Assembly: GCF_014646015.1 (NCBI RefSeq)
Contig: NZ_BMMQ01000003.1
Coordinates: 248,001 to 312,000, forward strand
Direction: 5' to 3'
Source: Microbacterium nanhaiense
Lineage (GTDB): Bacteria > Actinomycetota > Actinomycetes > Actinomycetales > Microbacteriaceae
Length of the DNA stretch: 64,000 nucleotides
How positions within the stretch are numbered: position 1 is the first letter of the stretch; every line of letters starts with the position of its first letter. Under the pieces are notes generated by a model. That model did not search any database, was not told the origin of the DNA, and saw only the letters and a list, made by a program, of their open reading frames with translations. Shown one piece after another: positions 35,716-44,631 of this stretch. Made by a program: the position numbers and the translations under genes.

Positions 35716-35900
35716 GCGAGCTGGCACTGCGAGTCACCCGCGGCAACCCCACGGAGGAGGAGCTGGCGGCCGTCATCGCGGTCGTCGGCGAGACCTACGC
35801 GCAGGAGGTCGAGACGGCCAAGGCACCCGAGCGCGGGGCCCCGGACCGCTGGATCCGCTCGAAGCGCCTGCGCACCTTCCCGCGCGATCGCTGGTCCTGA
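35712..35900 (+). CDS. accE: Acyl-CoA carboxylase epsilon subunit
   Basis: Small accessory subunit of actinobacterial acyl-CoA carboxylases that stabilises the alpha-beta complex, 62 residues. GTG 35712 overlaps the accD stop (GTGA). [20 protein letters not shown] is the family hallmark (GNPTxEExAA), and the C-terminus is basic with an aromatic end (RTFPRDRWS), as in other AccE/PccE proteins. A strong terminator follows 3 bases after the stop. Confidence 0.93.
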   Translation: MSELALRVTRGNPTEEELAAVIAVVGETYAQEVETAKAPERGAPDRWIRSKRLRTFPRDRWS

Positions 35901-35902
35901 CC

Positions 35903-35930
35903 CGAAACGGGCCCCTCGGGGCCCGTTTCG
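35903..35930 (+). terminator. Terminator after accE
   Basis: Perfect 13-bp stem CGAAACGGGCCCC (35903-35915) and GGGGCCCGTTTCG (35918-35930) with a two-base loop, immediately after the accE stop. Confidence 0.85.
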
Positions 35931-35938
35931 CGTGTCGT

Positions 35939-36013
35939 GAGATTCTGAGAATGACGCGAGATTCTGACGATTTTCGTGGGAACACCCGGATCTCGGGCCA
36001 GAGTCAGAATCTC
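35939..36013. repeat. Palindromic repeat element D, 3' side of birA
   Basis: GAGATTCTGA at 35939-35948 and 35958-35967 (period 19 bp), then, after 36 bases, the inverted copy TCAGAATCTC at 36004-36013. Either direct copy can pair with the inverted one over 11 bp. The inverted copy overlaps the birA stop codon (36012-36014). The unit reappears in opposite orientation upstream of birA (element E) with identical spacing; the 14 bases GAGATTCTGACGAT of the second copy are identical in both. Confidence 0.82.
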
Positions 36014-36743
36014 AGGGCGCGGGGCGCAGGTGGATGATATCGCCGGCGCCCACGGGCGTGCCGTCGATCTCGAGGCGACCGTCTTCCGCCAGGCCGGTCG
36101 CCGTGCCGGTGAGGGTGTCGCCGCCCGGCAGGTGGGCCGTCACCCGCTGGCCCAGCGTGATGCACGCCTCGCGCACGTCGTCGCGCACGGATCCGCGTTC
36201 GAGCGTGTCGAGCAGGGCCCCTAGCCGCGTGAGATAGCCCGCGAGCAACCGGTCCTCGTCGACCTCGACGCCCAGAACCTCGAACGACGTCGCGGTCTCG
36301 ACGGGAAGCTGCTCGGCCGTCATGTGCGTGTTGATGCCGGCGCCGACGACGATGCGATCGGCCGTGGCGACCTCCGCGAGGATCCCGCACAGCTTGCGCC
36401 CGCCGACGAGCAGGTCGTTCGGCCACTTCACGCCCACGCCGTCGAGCTGTTCGCCCGCTGCGCCGGCCATCGCGGTGCCCGCGAGCAACGGGATCCAGCC
36501 CCGGCGCGAGGCCGGGATCCGCGCGGCGTCGATCGCGACCGAGACCGCGAGCGAGGATCCCGCGGGCGCCAGCCACGCGCGGTCGAGCCGCCCGCGTCCC
36601 CTGCGCTGATCGCGCGTGAGGAGCACGCCCAGGTGCGGCCACTGCTCGCCGCCACGGAGCGCCGCGACGAGGTCCGCGTTCGTGGATCCGGTGAACGGCG
36701 CCTCCACGAGGCGAGGAGAAACGGCGGAAGACAGCGGCCACAT
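36012..36743 (-). CDS. birA: Biotin-[acetyl-CoA-carboxylase] ligase
   Basis: Attaches biotin to the carboxylase biotinyl domain, 243 residues. ATG 36743 (MWPLSSAVSPRLVEAP) was chosen; the frame is open to 36824, but that stretch is repeat element E and does not look like protein. Motifs: FTGSTNADLV, TRDQRRGRGRLDRAW (biotinyl-AMP loop, GRGR), WPNDLLVGGRKLCGIL and VVGAGINTH. There is no N-terminal helix-turn-helix, so it is the non-repressor (group I) type. It lies next to accD and accE and within 5 kb of its substrate gene. Confidence 0.94.
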   Translation of the reverse strand: MWPLSSAVSPRLVEAPFTGSTNADLVAALRGGEQWPHLGVLLTRDQRRGRGRLDRAWLAPAGSSLAVSVAIDAARIPASRRGWIPLLAGTAMAGAAGEQLDGVGVKWPNDLLVGGRKLCGILAEVATADRIVVGAGINTHMTAEQLPVETATSFEVLGVEVDEDRLLAGYLTRLGALLDTLERGSVRDDVREACITLGQRVTAHLPGGDTLTGTATGLAEDGRLEIDGTPVGAGDIIHLRPAP

Positions 36744-36762
36744 GCCCTCGAGCCTAGGCCGC

Positions 36763-36837
36763 GAGAATCGGACAATCGCGCGGGATCCACCGAAAACGGC
36801 AGAGATCGTCAGAATCTCACGCAAAAGTCAGCGTCTC
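36763..36837. repeat. Palindromic repeat element E, 5' side of birA (inverted copy of D)
   Basis: On the minus strand from 36837: GAGACGCTGA (36837-36828), then GAGATTCTGA (36818-36809), period 19 bp. After exactly 36 bases a diverged inverted copy follows, seen on the plus strand as GAGAATCGGA (36763-36772; 8 of 10 match). The total span is 75 bp, the same as element D. It occupies the promoter region between the divergent birA and PH-domain genes. Its right part, plus strand 36821-36840, also matches element A at 16 of 20 positions. Confidence 0.72.
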
Positions 36838-36885
36838 GGGGCGCCGCATACCGGTCATCCAGTGCCTTCGGGCGAGAATGGATCC

Positions 36886-37398
36886 ATGACCGCTCAGCAG
36901 GAACTCCGCATCGCGACCTTCCGTCGCGGCGCCGAGCTGCTCGTCATCCCCGCTGTCATTCTGATCGCCGTCGCCGGGGCCACAGGTTACCTGTATTCGA
37001 ACCTGCCGGATCCGTACGAGGACTGGATGCTACTCGCCGCCGCGGGCGCGATCGTGCTCCTCGCGGTGGTGCTGCCGTGGTGGGTCTGGGCCTCGCGCAC
37101 CTACATCCTCACGACCCGGCGCATCATCGTGACGCGCGGACTGCTGATTCGTCGCCGGAGCGAGCTGATGCACGCGGCGGGCTACCGGATCGATGTCGTG
37201 CGCGGGCCGCTCCAGCGCCTCTTCGGGCGCGGCACGCTGATCCTCAGCTCGGGCGGCGCGGAACTGGCACTCAAGGACGTGCACTCGCCTCGCCTCGTGC
37301 GCGAGACGCTCAGCGACCAGATCGAGATCTGCCAGATCCTCGCGCACCGTCAGGCGCAGCAGGCGGCGGCCGACCCCTACATGCGCACCGACAGCTGA
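36886..37398 (+). CDS. PH domain-containing membrane protein (bPH2/DUF304)
   Basis: Function unknown; 170 residues. Two hydrophobic helices lie near 19-40 and 48-68 (ELLVIPAVILIAVAGATGYLY and LLAAAGAIVLLAVVLPWWVW). They are followed by the bacterial PH fold signature YILTTRRIIVTRGLLIRRRSELMHAAGYRIDVVRGPLQRLFGRGTLIL. The C-terminal helix is Gln- and Ala-rich. ATG 36886 directly follows GAGAATGGATCC, the same context as lpdA, so it may be leaderless. It is 20 bases upstream of purK, a pairing seen in many actinobacteria. Confidence 0.88.
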   Translation: MTAQQELRIATFRRGAELLVIPAVILIAVAGATGYLYSNLPDPYEDWMLLAAAGAIVLLAVVLPWWVWASRTYILTTRRIIVTRGLLIRRRSELMHAAGYRIDVVRGPLQRLFGRGTLILSSGGAELALKDVHSPRLVRETLSDQIEICQILAHRQAQQAAADPYMRTDS

Positions 37399-37418
37399 GA
37401 GCTGACAAAATAGGGGCT

Positions 37419-38540
37419 ATGACTAAGCGCGTCGGTGTAATCGGTGGTGGGCAGCTGGCTCGAATGATGATCGCTCCGGCGTCGGAGCTCGGCCTCGAGA
37501 TCCGGGTGCTGGCCGAACAGGAGGGGATGTCGGCGCAGCTCGCCGCGACCCAGGTGGGCGACTACACCGACCTCGAGACCGTCCGCGCCTTCGTGAAGGA
37601 CGTCGACGTCGTCACCTTCGACCACGAGCACGTGCCGCAGGACGTCCTGCGCGCCCTCGTCGCCGATGGCGTGCAGGTGCACCCGGGCCCGGACGCCCTG
37701 CAGTACGCCCAGGACAAGCTGGTCATGCGCGCGAAGCTCGCCGAGGCCGGCGTGCCGCAGCCCGACTGGGCGGGCGTGGCCTCGCGCGACGAGCTGCAGT
37801 CGTTCCTCGACGACCACGGCGGCCGCGCCGTCGTGAAGACTCCCCGCGGCGGATACGACGGCAAGGGTGTGCGCGTCGTGTCGAGCGGCGCCGACGCCGA
37901 TGACTGGTTCGAGGCCTTCGCGGGGGAGCAGATCCTCGTGGAGGAGCTCGTCGACTTCCGTCGCGAGCTCGCCCAGCAGGTGGCGCGCCGTCCGTCGGGC
38001 CAGATGATCGTGTACCCGGTCGTCGAGTCCGTGCAGAAGGACGGCGTGTGCGCCGAGGTCTTCGCGCCGGCGCCGGGTGCGTCGGAGCGCGCGATCGAGG
38101 TCGCCGCGCAGATCGGTACGCAGATCGCCGAGTCGCTCGGAGTCACGGGAATGCTCGCGGTCGAGCTCTTCGAGACGAGCGACGAGCGGCTCCTCGTCAA
38201 CGAGCTCGCCATGCGCCCTCACAACAGCGGACACTGGACCCAGGACGGCGCGGTCACGAGCCAGTTCGAGCAGCACCTGCGGGCGGTCTGCGACCTGCCG
38301 CTCGGCGCGACCGACACCCTTCGCGACGCCGCGTGCATGATCAATATCCTCGGCGGCCCCCAGGGCGTGGACATCGACGAGCGCTTCGCCGTCGCCATGC
38401 AGGCCTACCCCGCCGCGAAGATCCACACCTACGGCAAGGCGTCCCGCCCGGGCCGCAAGGTCGGCCACATCAACGTCGCGGACGACGACCTCGACGAGGC
38501 CGTGTACACCGCGCGCGCCGCCGCGGCGTTCTTCGCCTAG
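37419..38540 (+). CDS. purK: N5-carboxyaminoimidazole ribonucleotide synthase
   Basis: ATP- and bicarbonate-dependent carboxylation of AIR in purine synthesis, 373 residues. The N-terminal nucleotide-fold motif [21 protein letters not shown] starts at 5. ATP-grasp motifs are [32 protein letters not shown] and [17 protein letters not shown] near 260. The ATG at 37419 follows AAAATAGGGGCT with no clear ribosome-binding site. PurE is encoded 68 bases downstream, which gives the two-step route to CAIR. Confidence 0.96.
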   Translation: MTKRVGVIGGGQLARMMIAPASELGLEIRVLAEQEGMSAQLAATQVGDYTDLETVRAFVKDVDVVTFDHEHVPQDVLRALVADGVQVHPGPDALQYAQDKLVMRAKLAEAGVPQPDWAGVASRDELQSFLDDHGGRAVVKTPRGGYDGKGVRVVSSGADADDWFEAFAGEQILVEELVDFRRELAQQVARRPSGQMIVYPVVESVQKDGVCAEVFAPAPGASERAIEVAAQIGTQIAESLGVTGMLAVELFETSDERLLVNELAMRPHNSGHWTQDGAVTSQFEQHLRAVCDLPLGATDTLRDAACMINILGGPQGVDIDERFAVAMQAYPAAKIHTYGKASRPGRKVGHINVADDDLDEAVYTARAAAAFFA

Positions 38541-38608
38541 GCCGAAGCGCACCCGTCTCGGTGCCGCGCTTCACAGCAGATCACAAAAGGGTCACATACT
38601 CTGGGTGG

Positions 38609-39114
<506 letters not shown>

Positions 39115-39118
<4 letters not shown>

Positions 39119-40545
39119 CCCGTGCCGCCGAATGGACGGCGGCGCCGGGCGGCACCGTCATCGACCAAGCACCGCTTCGACGACCTGAGCCGGGTAATCC
39201 CCGGCTGATGGCGAGGCGCGGCTGGTGGCTGGTCCTGCTCAATTTCCTCTTCCCGGGCACCGCGCAGGCGGCGGCCGGGAACCGCCGCCTGGCGAAGTTC
39301 GGCCTCGGTGCGATGCTCCTCCTATGGGTCGTCGTGGTCGCCGTGCTGGTCGCGGCATTCGTCGCGCGCCCCGCCCTGATCGGCGTGCTCGCGAACGCCT
39401 GGGTGCTGTACGCCCTCGGCCTGGTCGCCGTCGGCTACACGGTGCTGTGGCTGGTGCTGAGCCTCGACACCCTGCGCCTCGTGCGTGTCGTGCGGGTGCC
39501 CGCGCCGCAGCGCTTCTTCGTCCTCGTGGCCTGCCTCCTCCTCACGGTCGTGCAGGTCATCGCGGGCGGCTTCGCCGCGAAGAGCATCTTCACGATCAGC
39601 AGCGCCTTCAGCCAGAACCTGTCGAGCAACTCGCTGACCAAGCCGCCGAGCGACGGCTACTACAACGTCGCGTTGCTGGGCGCCGACTCGGGCGACGGCC
39701 GCGACTCGCTGCGTTACGACAGCATCTCCATCGTGTCGATCAACGCCGAGACCGGCGCGATGACGATCACGGGCATCCCGCGCGACCTCGAGCACGTGCC
39801 GTTCAGCGAGGACAGCCCCATGCGCGAGCTCTACCCGAACTACTTCGAGGGCCACGCCGACCCCACCTGCGGGTGGAATTCCGGGATCAACCAGCTCACG
39901 AACGCGGTGTCGTTCTGCCGCGAGGACCGCGGCGACACGCTGTACCCGGAGGCGCGCGAGCAGGACTCGCTGCCCGAGATCGAGGCGACGAAGGACGCCG
40001 CCTCGGGGCTGCTGGGCATCGACGTGCAGTACTACATCTCGATCGACATGCACGGCTTCGGCGCGCTCATCGATGCCGTCGGCGGCGTCGACATCACGGT
40101 CGAGGAGCGCCTGCCCGAGGGTGGCGGCCCGGCATACGACGGCCAGCCGGCCGAAGAGTGGGCGACGGGCTGGATCGAGCCGGGGGAGCAGCACATGAAC
40201 GGCGAGACGGCGCTCTGGTACGCCCGCTCGCGCTACACCACGAGCGACTGGGACCGCATGGAGCGCCAGCGCGAGTTGCAGACGGCGCTTCTCAATCAGA
40301 TGAAGCCCAATATCCTGTTGACGAAGCTCGGCGACATCAAGAACGCCGGAACGGCGGTCGTCGAAACCGACATCCCGGACGATCTCGCGTCGACCTTCCT
40401 CGACCTCGCGGTGAAGTCAGGCGAACACGAGACGCAGACGATCGAGCTCAACCCCGACAACGGCGTCGACCAGGTGTGGCCGGACGTCGAGATGATCCAC
40501 CAGAAGATCGACGCCGCCCTGCACCCGGGCGAGCAGTCCGAGTGA
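39115..40545 (+). CDS. LCP (LytR-CpsA-Psr) family cell-wall glycopolymer transferase
   Basis: Membrane-anchored phosphotransferase that attaches glycopolymers from lipid carriers to peptidoglycan, 476 residues. The first about 170 residues hold four hydrophobic segments rather than the usual single anchor ([16 protein letters not shown], then three helices to about 160). The LCP domain starts at [25 protein letters not shown] (usual form: LLGxDxRxxxxRSDTMM), continues with [11 protein letters not shown] and INQLTNAV, and ends in [28 protein letters not shown] 39115 overlaps purE. It leads directly into the first polysaccharide exporter. Confidence 0.92.
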
Positions 40546-40624
40546 TCCCTCCCAGATTCGGGAGGAGCCGAGCGATAGGATCCAGTGTGACTTTCTGCGG
40601 ACGAACCCTGCGAGGCGCGGCGCT

Positions 40625-41509
40625 GTGACCACGATCGACCTGAACCAATACGACGTTCCGGGACGCAGCCGAGGCATCCTCGATGTGATCCGGTGGCGGT
40701 ACCTGCTGACGCTTCTGGTGCGCAAGGGCACCGCGACGCGATACCGCAACTCGACGCTCGGCTGGACGTGGTCGTACGTCAAGCCGCTGATCCAGTTCTT
40801 CATCTACTTCCTGGTGATGGGCTTCATCTTCGGTCAGCGCGACAACGTCGACAACTTCCCGCTGTACATGTTCTCGGGCTTCATCACGGTGCAGTTCTTC
40901 AACGAGGCCTTCGGGAACGCGACGACGGCGATCGTCGGCAACAAGGCGCTCGTGCGCAAGATCTACCTGCCCCGAGAGCTGTTCCCGGTCGCGGCGATCA
41001 TCAACGCGTTCATTCACTTCCTGCCGCAGCTCGCGATCCTCCTCGTGGTCGCGGTCTTCTACGGTTGGCGACCCGGCTTCGGCGAGATCGGATCCGTTCT
41101 CGCGGGGCTCGCGTTGATCGCGCTGATCGCCTTCGGCCTCGGCCTGCTCTTCGCGGGCCTGAACGTGCGCTTCCGCGACGCCGAGAACTTCGCGGAGGTG
41201 ATTCGGCAGCTCGCGACGTGGGCATCCCCCGTGCTGTATACGTGGCAGCTGATCCCCGACAAGATGGGCACCGTCGCCGGGCACATCTACATGTGCAACC
41301 CGATCACGATCGCGGTCGAGTTCATGCACTACGGGTTCTGGGCGGAGACCGTGCCCCGCGTCGACGCGGACAACCCCGGCGGCTGGATCGGTTTCCCGCC
41401 GCACTTCGGCACCTACGCGCTCGTCGCGATCGTCATCAGCGTGATTCTCGTCGTCGTCGGACAGCTCGTCTTCCGCCGCTTCGAGCGCACCTTCGCACAG
41501 GACCTGTGA
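40625..41509 (+). CDS. Polysaccharide ABC exporter permease (Wzm-like), system 1
   Basis: ABC-2 membrane subunit exporting a lipid-linked glycan, 294 residues with six predicted helices. The GTG start at 40625 reads VTTIDLNQYDV. ATRYRNSTLGWTWSYVKPLIQFFIYFLVMGFIFG is the conserved N-terminal block of the TagG/Wzm family; GLNVRFRDAENFAEVIRQLATWASPVLYTWQLIP is the C-terminal ABC-2 motif. Its stop overlaps the ATPase start by one base. It closely resembles the mycobacterial galactan exporter permease in organisation. Confidence 0.93.
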   Translation: MTTIDLNQYDVPGRSRGILDVIRWRYLLTLLVRKGTATRYRNSTLGWTWSYVKPLIQFFIYFLVMGFIFGQRDNVDNFPLYMFSGFITVQFFNEAFGNATTAIVGNKALVRKIYLPRELFPVAAIINAFIHFLPQLAILLVVAVFYGWRPGFGEIGSVLAGLALIALIAFGLGLLFAGLNVRFRDAENFAEVIRQLATWASPVLYTWQLIPDKMGTVAGHIYMCNPITIAVEFMHYGFWAETVPRVDADNPGGWIGFPPHFGTYALVAIVISVILVVVGQLVFRRFERTFAQDL

Positions 41510-42270
41510 TGTCAGACACGATCATTCAGACCTCCGAGAAGACGCCGGCGATCATCGTCGACCACGTCACCAAGACCTTCCTCAAGCGCAACTCGCACTC
41601 CCTCAAGGAGGCCTTCGTCGGCTGGACGAAGGGGAAGAAGGTGCGCGCCGACGTGTTCCACGCGCTCGACGACGTCAGCTTCCAGATCGGCGAGGGCGAG
41701 TCGGTGGCCGTGCTGGGCTTCAACGGATCCGGGAAGTCGACGACCCTGAAGATGGTGTCCGGCGTCATGCAGCCGGATCAGGGGCGCGTCTTCACGAAGG
41801 GGCGCGTCGCGGGTCTCATCGAGGTCGGCGCGGGTTTCCACCCCGACCTCTCGGGGCGTGAGAACGTCTACCTCAACGCGGCGATCCTCGGCATGTCCAA
41901 GGAGCAGATCGACGCGCGCTTCGACGACATCGTCGCGTTCAGCGAGATCGGCGACTTCATCGAGCAGGAGGTCAAGCACTACTCCTCCGGCATGTTCATG
42001 CGCCTGGCGTTCGCGGTCGCGATCCACGTCGACCTCGACGTGCTGCTCGTGGACGAGGTTCTCGCCGTCGGCGACGAGGCGTTCCGGAAGAAGTGCTCCG
42101 ACAAGCTCAAGGAGCTCGCGCAGCAGGGCGTGACGATGCTCATCGTGAGTCACTCGATGGGCATGGTGCAGGACCTGTGTTCGCGCGGCATCGTGATCCA
42201 CGAGCACAAGGTGCTGTTCGACGGGCCGATCGCCGAGGCGGTCGACATCATTCGGACGACACCTCACTGA
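41509..42270 (+). CDS. Polysaccharide ABC exporter ATPase (Wzt-like), system 1
   Basis: Powers export of glycan with the adjacent permease, 253 residues. ATG 41509 shares one base with the permease stop. Walker A GFNGSGKST is at 70-78; AGLIEVGAGFHPDLSGRENVYLNAAILGM is the polysaccharide-exporter signature. The ABC signature is YSSGMFMRLAFA and Walker B VLLVDEVLAVGD, followed by the H-loop LIVSHSMG. There is no C-terminal carbohydrate-binding domain, so chain-end recognition as in long Wzt proteins is not expected. Confidence 0.95.
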   Translation: MSDTIIQTSEKTPAIIVDHVTKTFLKRNSHSLKEAFVGWTKGKKVRADVFHALDDVSFQIGEGESVAVLGFNGSGKSTTLKMVSGVMQPDQGRVFTKGRVAGLIEVGAGFHPDLSGRENVYLNAAILGMSKEQIDARFDDIVAFSEIGDFIEQEVKHYSSGMFMRLAFAVAIHVDLDVLLVDEVLAVGDEAFRKKCSDKLKELAQQGVTMLIVSHSMGMVQDLCSRGIVIHEHKVLFDGPIAEAVDIIRTTPH

Positions 42271-42309
42271 AAAGCGTCGGGCCCCGCAGATCGCGGGGCC
42301 CGACGCTTT
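42271..42309. terminator. Bidirectional terminator between exporter ATPase and glycosyltransferase
   Basis: Perfect 17-bp stem with AAAGCG/CGCTTT ends and a GGGCCCCGC/GCGGGGCCC core (arms 42271-42287 and 42293-42309, five-base loop). It lies between convergent genes, and each side ends in a short A or T run. Confidence 0.9.
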
Positions 42310-42319
42310 CTCGTCGTTG

Positions 42320-43231
42320 CTACTTGCGGAACTTCGCCCGCAGCACGCGAAGCGCGCGCTCCGGCAGGCTGTAGCGCTCGATCTCGCCGCGCAGGCGGTC
42401 CTCCATCTCGACCAGGCGCTGGTCGAGGAACTTCGTGAGGTACAGCGGCAGGCCGGGCCCGTGCTGCTGCACGTAGGCGCGGAGCGCCTCGTCGCGCAGC
42501 AGGGCGTCGGTCGCGCGGTGCGCCTCGTCGCTCGCGATCACGCTGTTCCCGGCGGATCCGTCGGTGCCGGGGCGCTGGTGCCAGTAGGCATAGGGGATCT
42601 CGGGGTCGAGGAACTCAAGCGGTCCCCGCGCGAGCACCTTGAGGGCGAAGTTCCAGTCGCCGACGACCGGCAGGCGCTCATCGTAGAAGCCGAGCTCGTC
42701 GTGCAGGGCGCGACGATAGACGAAGCCGATCGGCACGAAACGGTTGAACAGCATGGCGTCGCCGAGCGTGGGCGCCGTCAGCTGCTGCTGGAAGACCTCG
42801 CGGCCGAGTTCGACGTAGTCGTCGCCGTCGATCCGCTCCCAGACGATCTGGATCCGCGAGACGACTCCGCCGCGCTCGGCGTTGCTCGGGCGCTCGAGAT
42901 AGTCGACCGCCCGAGCGAGGAACTCGGGGTGCCACGAGTCGTCGTCGTCGTGGAGCACGAGCAGGGGAGCGCTCGTGAGGCGCACGCCGGCGTTCGCGCT
43001 GGCCCACCGGCCGTGCGAGGTCTCGCGGTGCAGCACGCGCACGCGCTCCCGGTGGGCCTCGGGCACCCGGGCGACCATGCGGTCGACCTCGGCGGCGTCA
43101 CCGCCGTCGTTGACGACGATGCACTCCCACTCGCGCAGGGTCTGGGACGTGATGCTGCGGAGCGCGCGATCGAGGAACTTCGGGCGATCCTTCGTGCGCA
43201 CGACGACCGCGACGCGCGGCTCCACGGTCAT
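42320..43231 (-). CDS. Family 2 glycosyltransferase
   Basis: Cytoplasmic GT-A glycosyltransferase, 303 residues, acceptor unknown. ATG 43231 was chosen (MTVEPRVAVVVRTKDRP). RVAVVVRTKDRPKFLDRALRS is the N-terminal nucleotide-binding strand, VNDGG binds the nucleotide and LHDDDDSWHPEFL holds the metal-binding DxD. MLFNRFVPIGFVYRRA and LPVVGDWNFALKVL are typical acceptor-side elements with the catalytic Asp. It is the second gene of a ugd-GT pair separated by 4 bases. Confidence 0.9.
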   Translation of the reverse strand: MTVEPRVAVVVRTKDRPKFLDRALRSITSQTLREWECIVVNDGGDAAEVDRMVARVPEAHRERVRVLHRETSHGRWASANAGVRLTSAPLLVLHDDDDSWHPEFLARAVDYLERPSNAERGGVVSRIQIVWERIDGDDYVELGREVFQQQLTAPTLGDAMLFNRFVPIGFVYRRALHDELGFYDERLPVVGDWNFALKVLARGPLEFLDPEIPYAYWHQRPGTDGSAGNSVIASDEAHRATDALLRDEALRAYVQQHGPGLPLYLTKFLDQRLVEMEDRLRGEIERYSLPERALRVLRAKFRK

Positions 43232-43235
43232 CTGT

Positions 43236-44537
43236 TCAGCGTCCCATTCCGGTGTAGGTCCAGCCCGCGGCCTTCCACGCCTCGGGATCGAGGATGTTGC
43301 GACCATCGAACACGGCCGGGCGCGTCACCTTCGCCGCAGTGGCCACCGGGTCGAGGCCCTTGAACTGCTTCCACTCCGTCACGATTACGACCGCTTCCGC
43401 GCCCTCGAGGGCCTCGTCCAACGAGTCCGCGTACGCGAGCTGCGGGTGCAGGCGACGGGCGTTGTCCATCGCTTCCGGATCGAACGACACGACCTCCGCA
43501 CCCAGGCCCTTCAACCGCACCGCGACATCCAACGCGGGCGAGTCACGAATATCGTCCGAATCGGGCTTGAACGCGAGCCCCAAAACCGCGACCCGGTGAC
43601 CGAACACCTGACCATCGAAGGAGTCCACGACCCGGTCCACGACGTGCTGACGGCGACGCAGGTTGATCTCATCGACCTGCTTCAAAAACGCCACCGACTC
43701 GCCCTTGCCGAGCTCTTCCGCACGGGCCGCGAACGCGCGAATGTCTTTCGGCAGGCACCCGCCACCGAAACCCACACCCGCGTTGAGGAACTTCCGCCCG
43801 ATACGCACGTCGTGACCGATCGCGTCCGCGAGCTGCGTCACGTCGGCGCCGGCGACTTCGGAGATCTCGGCCATCGCGTTGATGAAGCTGATCTTCGTCG
43901 CGAGGAAACTGTTCGCGGCGACCTTCACCAGCTCGGCCGTGGCCTGGTTCGTGACCAGCCGCGGCGTTCCCCGCTCGAGGATCGACGCATACACGGCATC
44001 GAGCGTCGCGACGTCCTCGTCACGGGTGGAGTCTGCGACACCGTAGACGAGACGGTCGGGGTCGACCGTGTCCTTGACCGCGAAACCCTCACGGAGGAAC
44101 TCCGGGTTCCACGCCAGGCGCACACCCTTCGCGTTCGCGAGTTCCGACAAGCGGGCGGCCGTGCCGACGGGGACGGTCGACTTGCCCGCGATCAGCGACC
44201 CGGGCTTGGCATAGCTGAGGATGCCGTCGGTGGCGGCATCGACGAAGGTCATGTCCGCGCCCTGACCGTCACGGCGCTGCGGGGTGCCGACACCGATGAA
44301 GTGCACCTCGGCGTCGGCGAGGTCGGCGTAGTCGGTGGAGAAGGTGAGTCGGCCGGAATCGATGCCCGCGCGGAGGATCTCGTCGAGCCCGGGCTCGTAG
44401 AACGGGGTCTGTCCGGCGGAGAGCTTGTCGATCTTCGCCTGGTCGACGTCGATGCCGACGACGGTGTGTCCGAGCGACGCCATCGCGGCCGCGTGGACTG
44501 CACCGAGGTAACCGCAACCGATCACACTCAACTTCAT
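43236..44537 (-). CDS. ugd: UDP-glucose 6-dehydrogenase
   Basis: Oxidises UDP-glucose to UDP-glucuronate with NAD, supplying a uronic-acid donor for the polysaccharide; 433 residues. The start ATG 44537 begins MKLSVIGCGYLGAVHAAAMASLGHTVVGIDVD, the Rossmann fold. GKSTVPVGTA, NPEFLREGFAV and the catalytic Cys in GVGFGGGCLPKDIRAF (near 265) are all present, and GLAFKPDSDDIRDSPAL is the C-terminal NAD-domain motif. Glycosyltransferase genes on both sides place it in glycan synthesis. Confidence 0.96.
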   Translation of the reverse strand: MKLSVIGCGYLGAVHAAAMASLGHTVVGIDVDQAKIDKLSAGQTPFYEPGLDEILRAGIDSGRLTFSTDYADLADAEVHFIGVGTPQRRDGQGADMTFVDAATDGILSYAKPGSLIAGKSTVPVGTAARLSELANAKGVRLAWNPEFLREGFAVKDTVDPDRLVYGVADSTRDEDVATLDAVYASILERGTPRLVTNQATAELVKVAANSFLATKISFINAMAEISEVAGADVTQLADAIGHDVRIGRKFLNAGVGFGGGCLPKDIRAFAARAEELGKGESVAFLKQVDEINLRRRQHVVDRVVDSFDGQVFGHRVAVLGLAFKPDSDDIRDSPALDVAVRLKGLGAEVVSFDPEAMDNARRLHPQLAYADSLDEALEGAEAVVIVTEWKQFKGLDPVATAAKVTRPAVFDGRNILDPEAWKAAGWTYTGMGR

Positions 44538-44631
44538 GGGTGGGTTCTCCTTGTATTCGACACGAGACGACCCCGCGAGAGGCGCCGCAACCATCCTGCC
44601 ATGCACCGGGTTCACATATCCTGGTGCGGAC

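Noticed and set aside
32719..35727. Open frame of 1002 codons on the minus strand opposite the RNA methyltransferase and accD
   Set aside because: Arg/Asp/Val-rich product without motifs, antisense to two well-supported genes; typical of high-GC codon bias.
36744..36824. N-terminal extension of BirA
   Set aside because: This stretch is repeat element E; the family N-terminus fits the ATG at 36743.
40570..40624. Small upstream gene before exporter system 1
   Set aside because: Frames continue from the LCP gene region without motif or start context; the GATAGGAT stretch is better read as a promoter.
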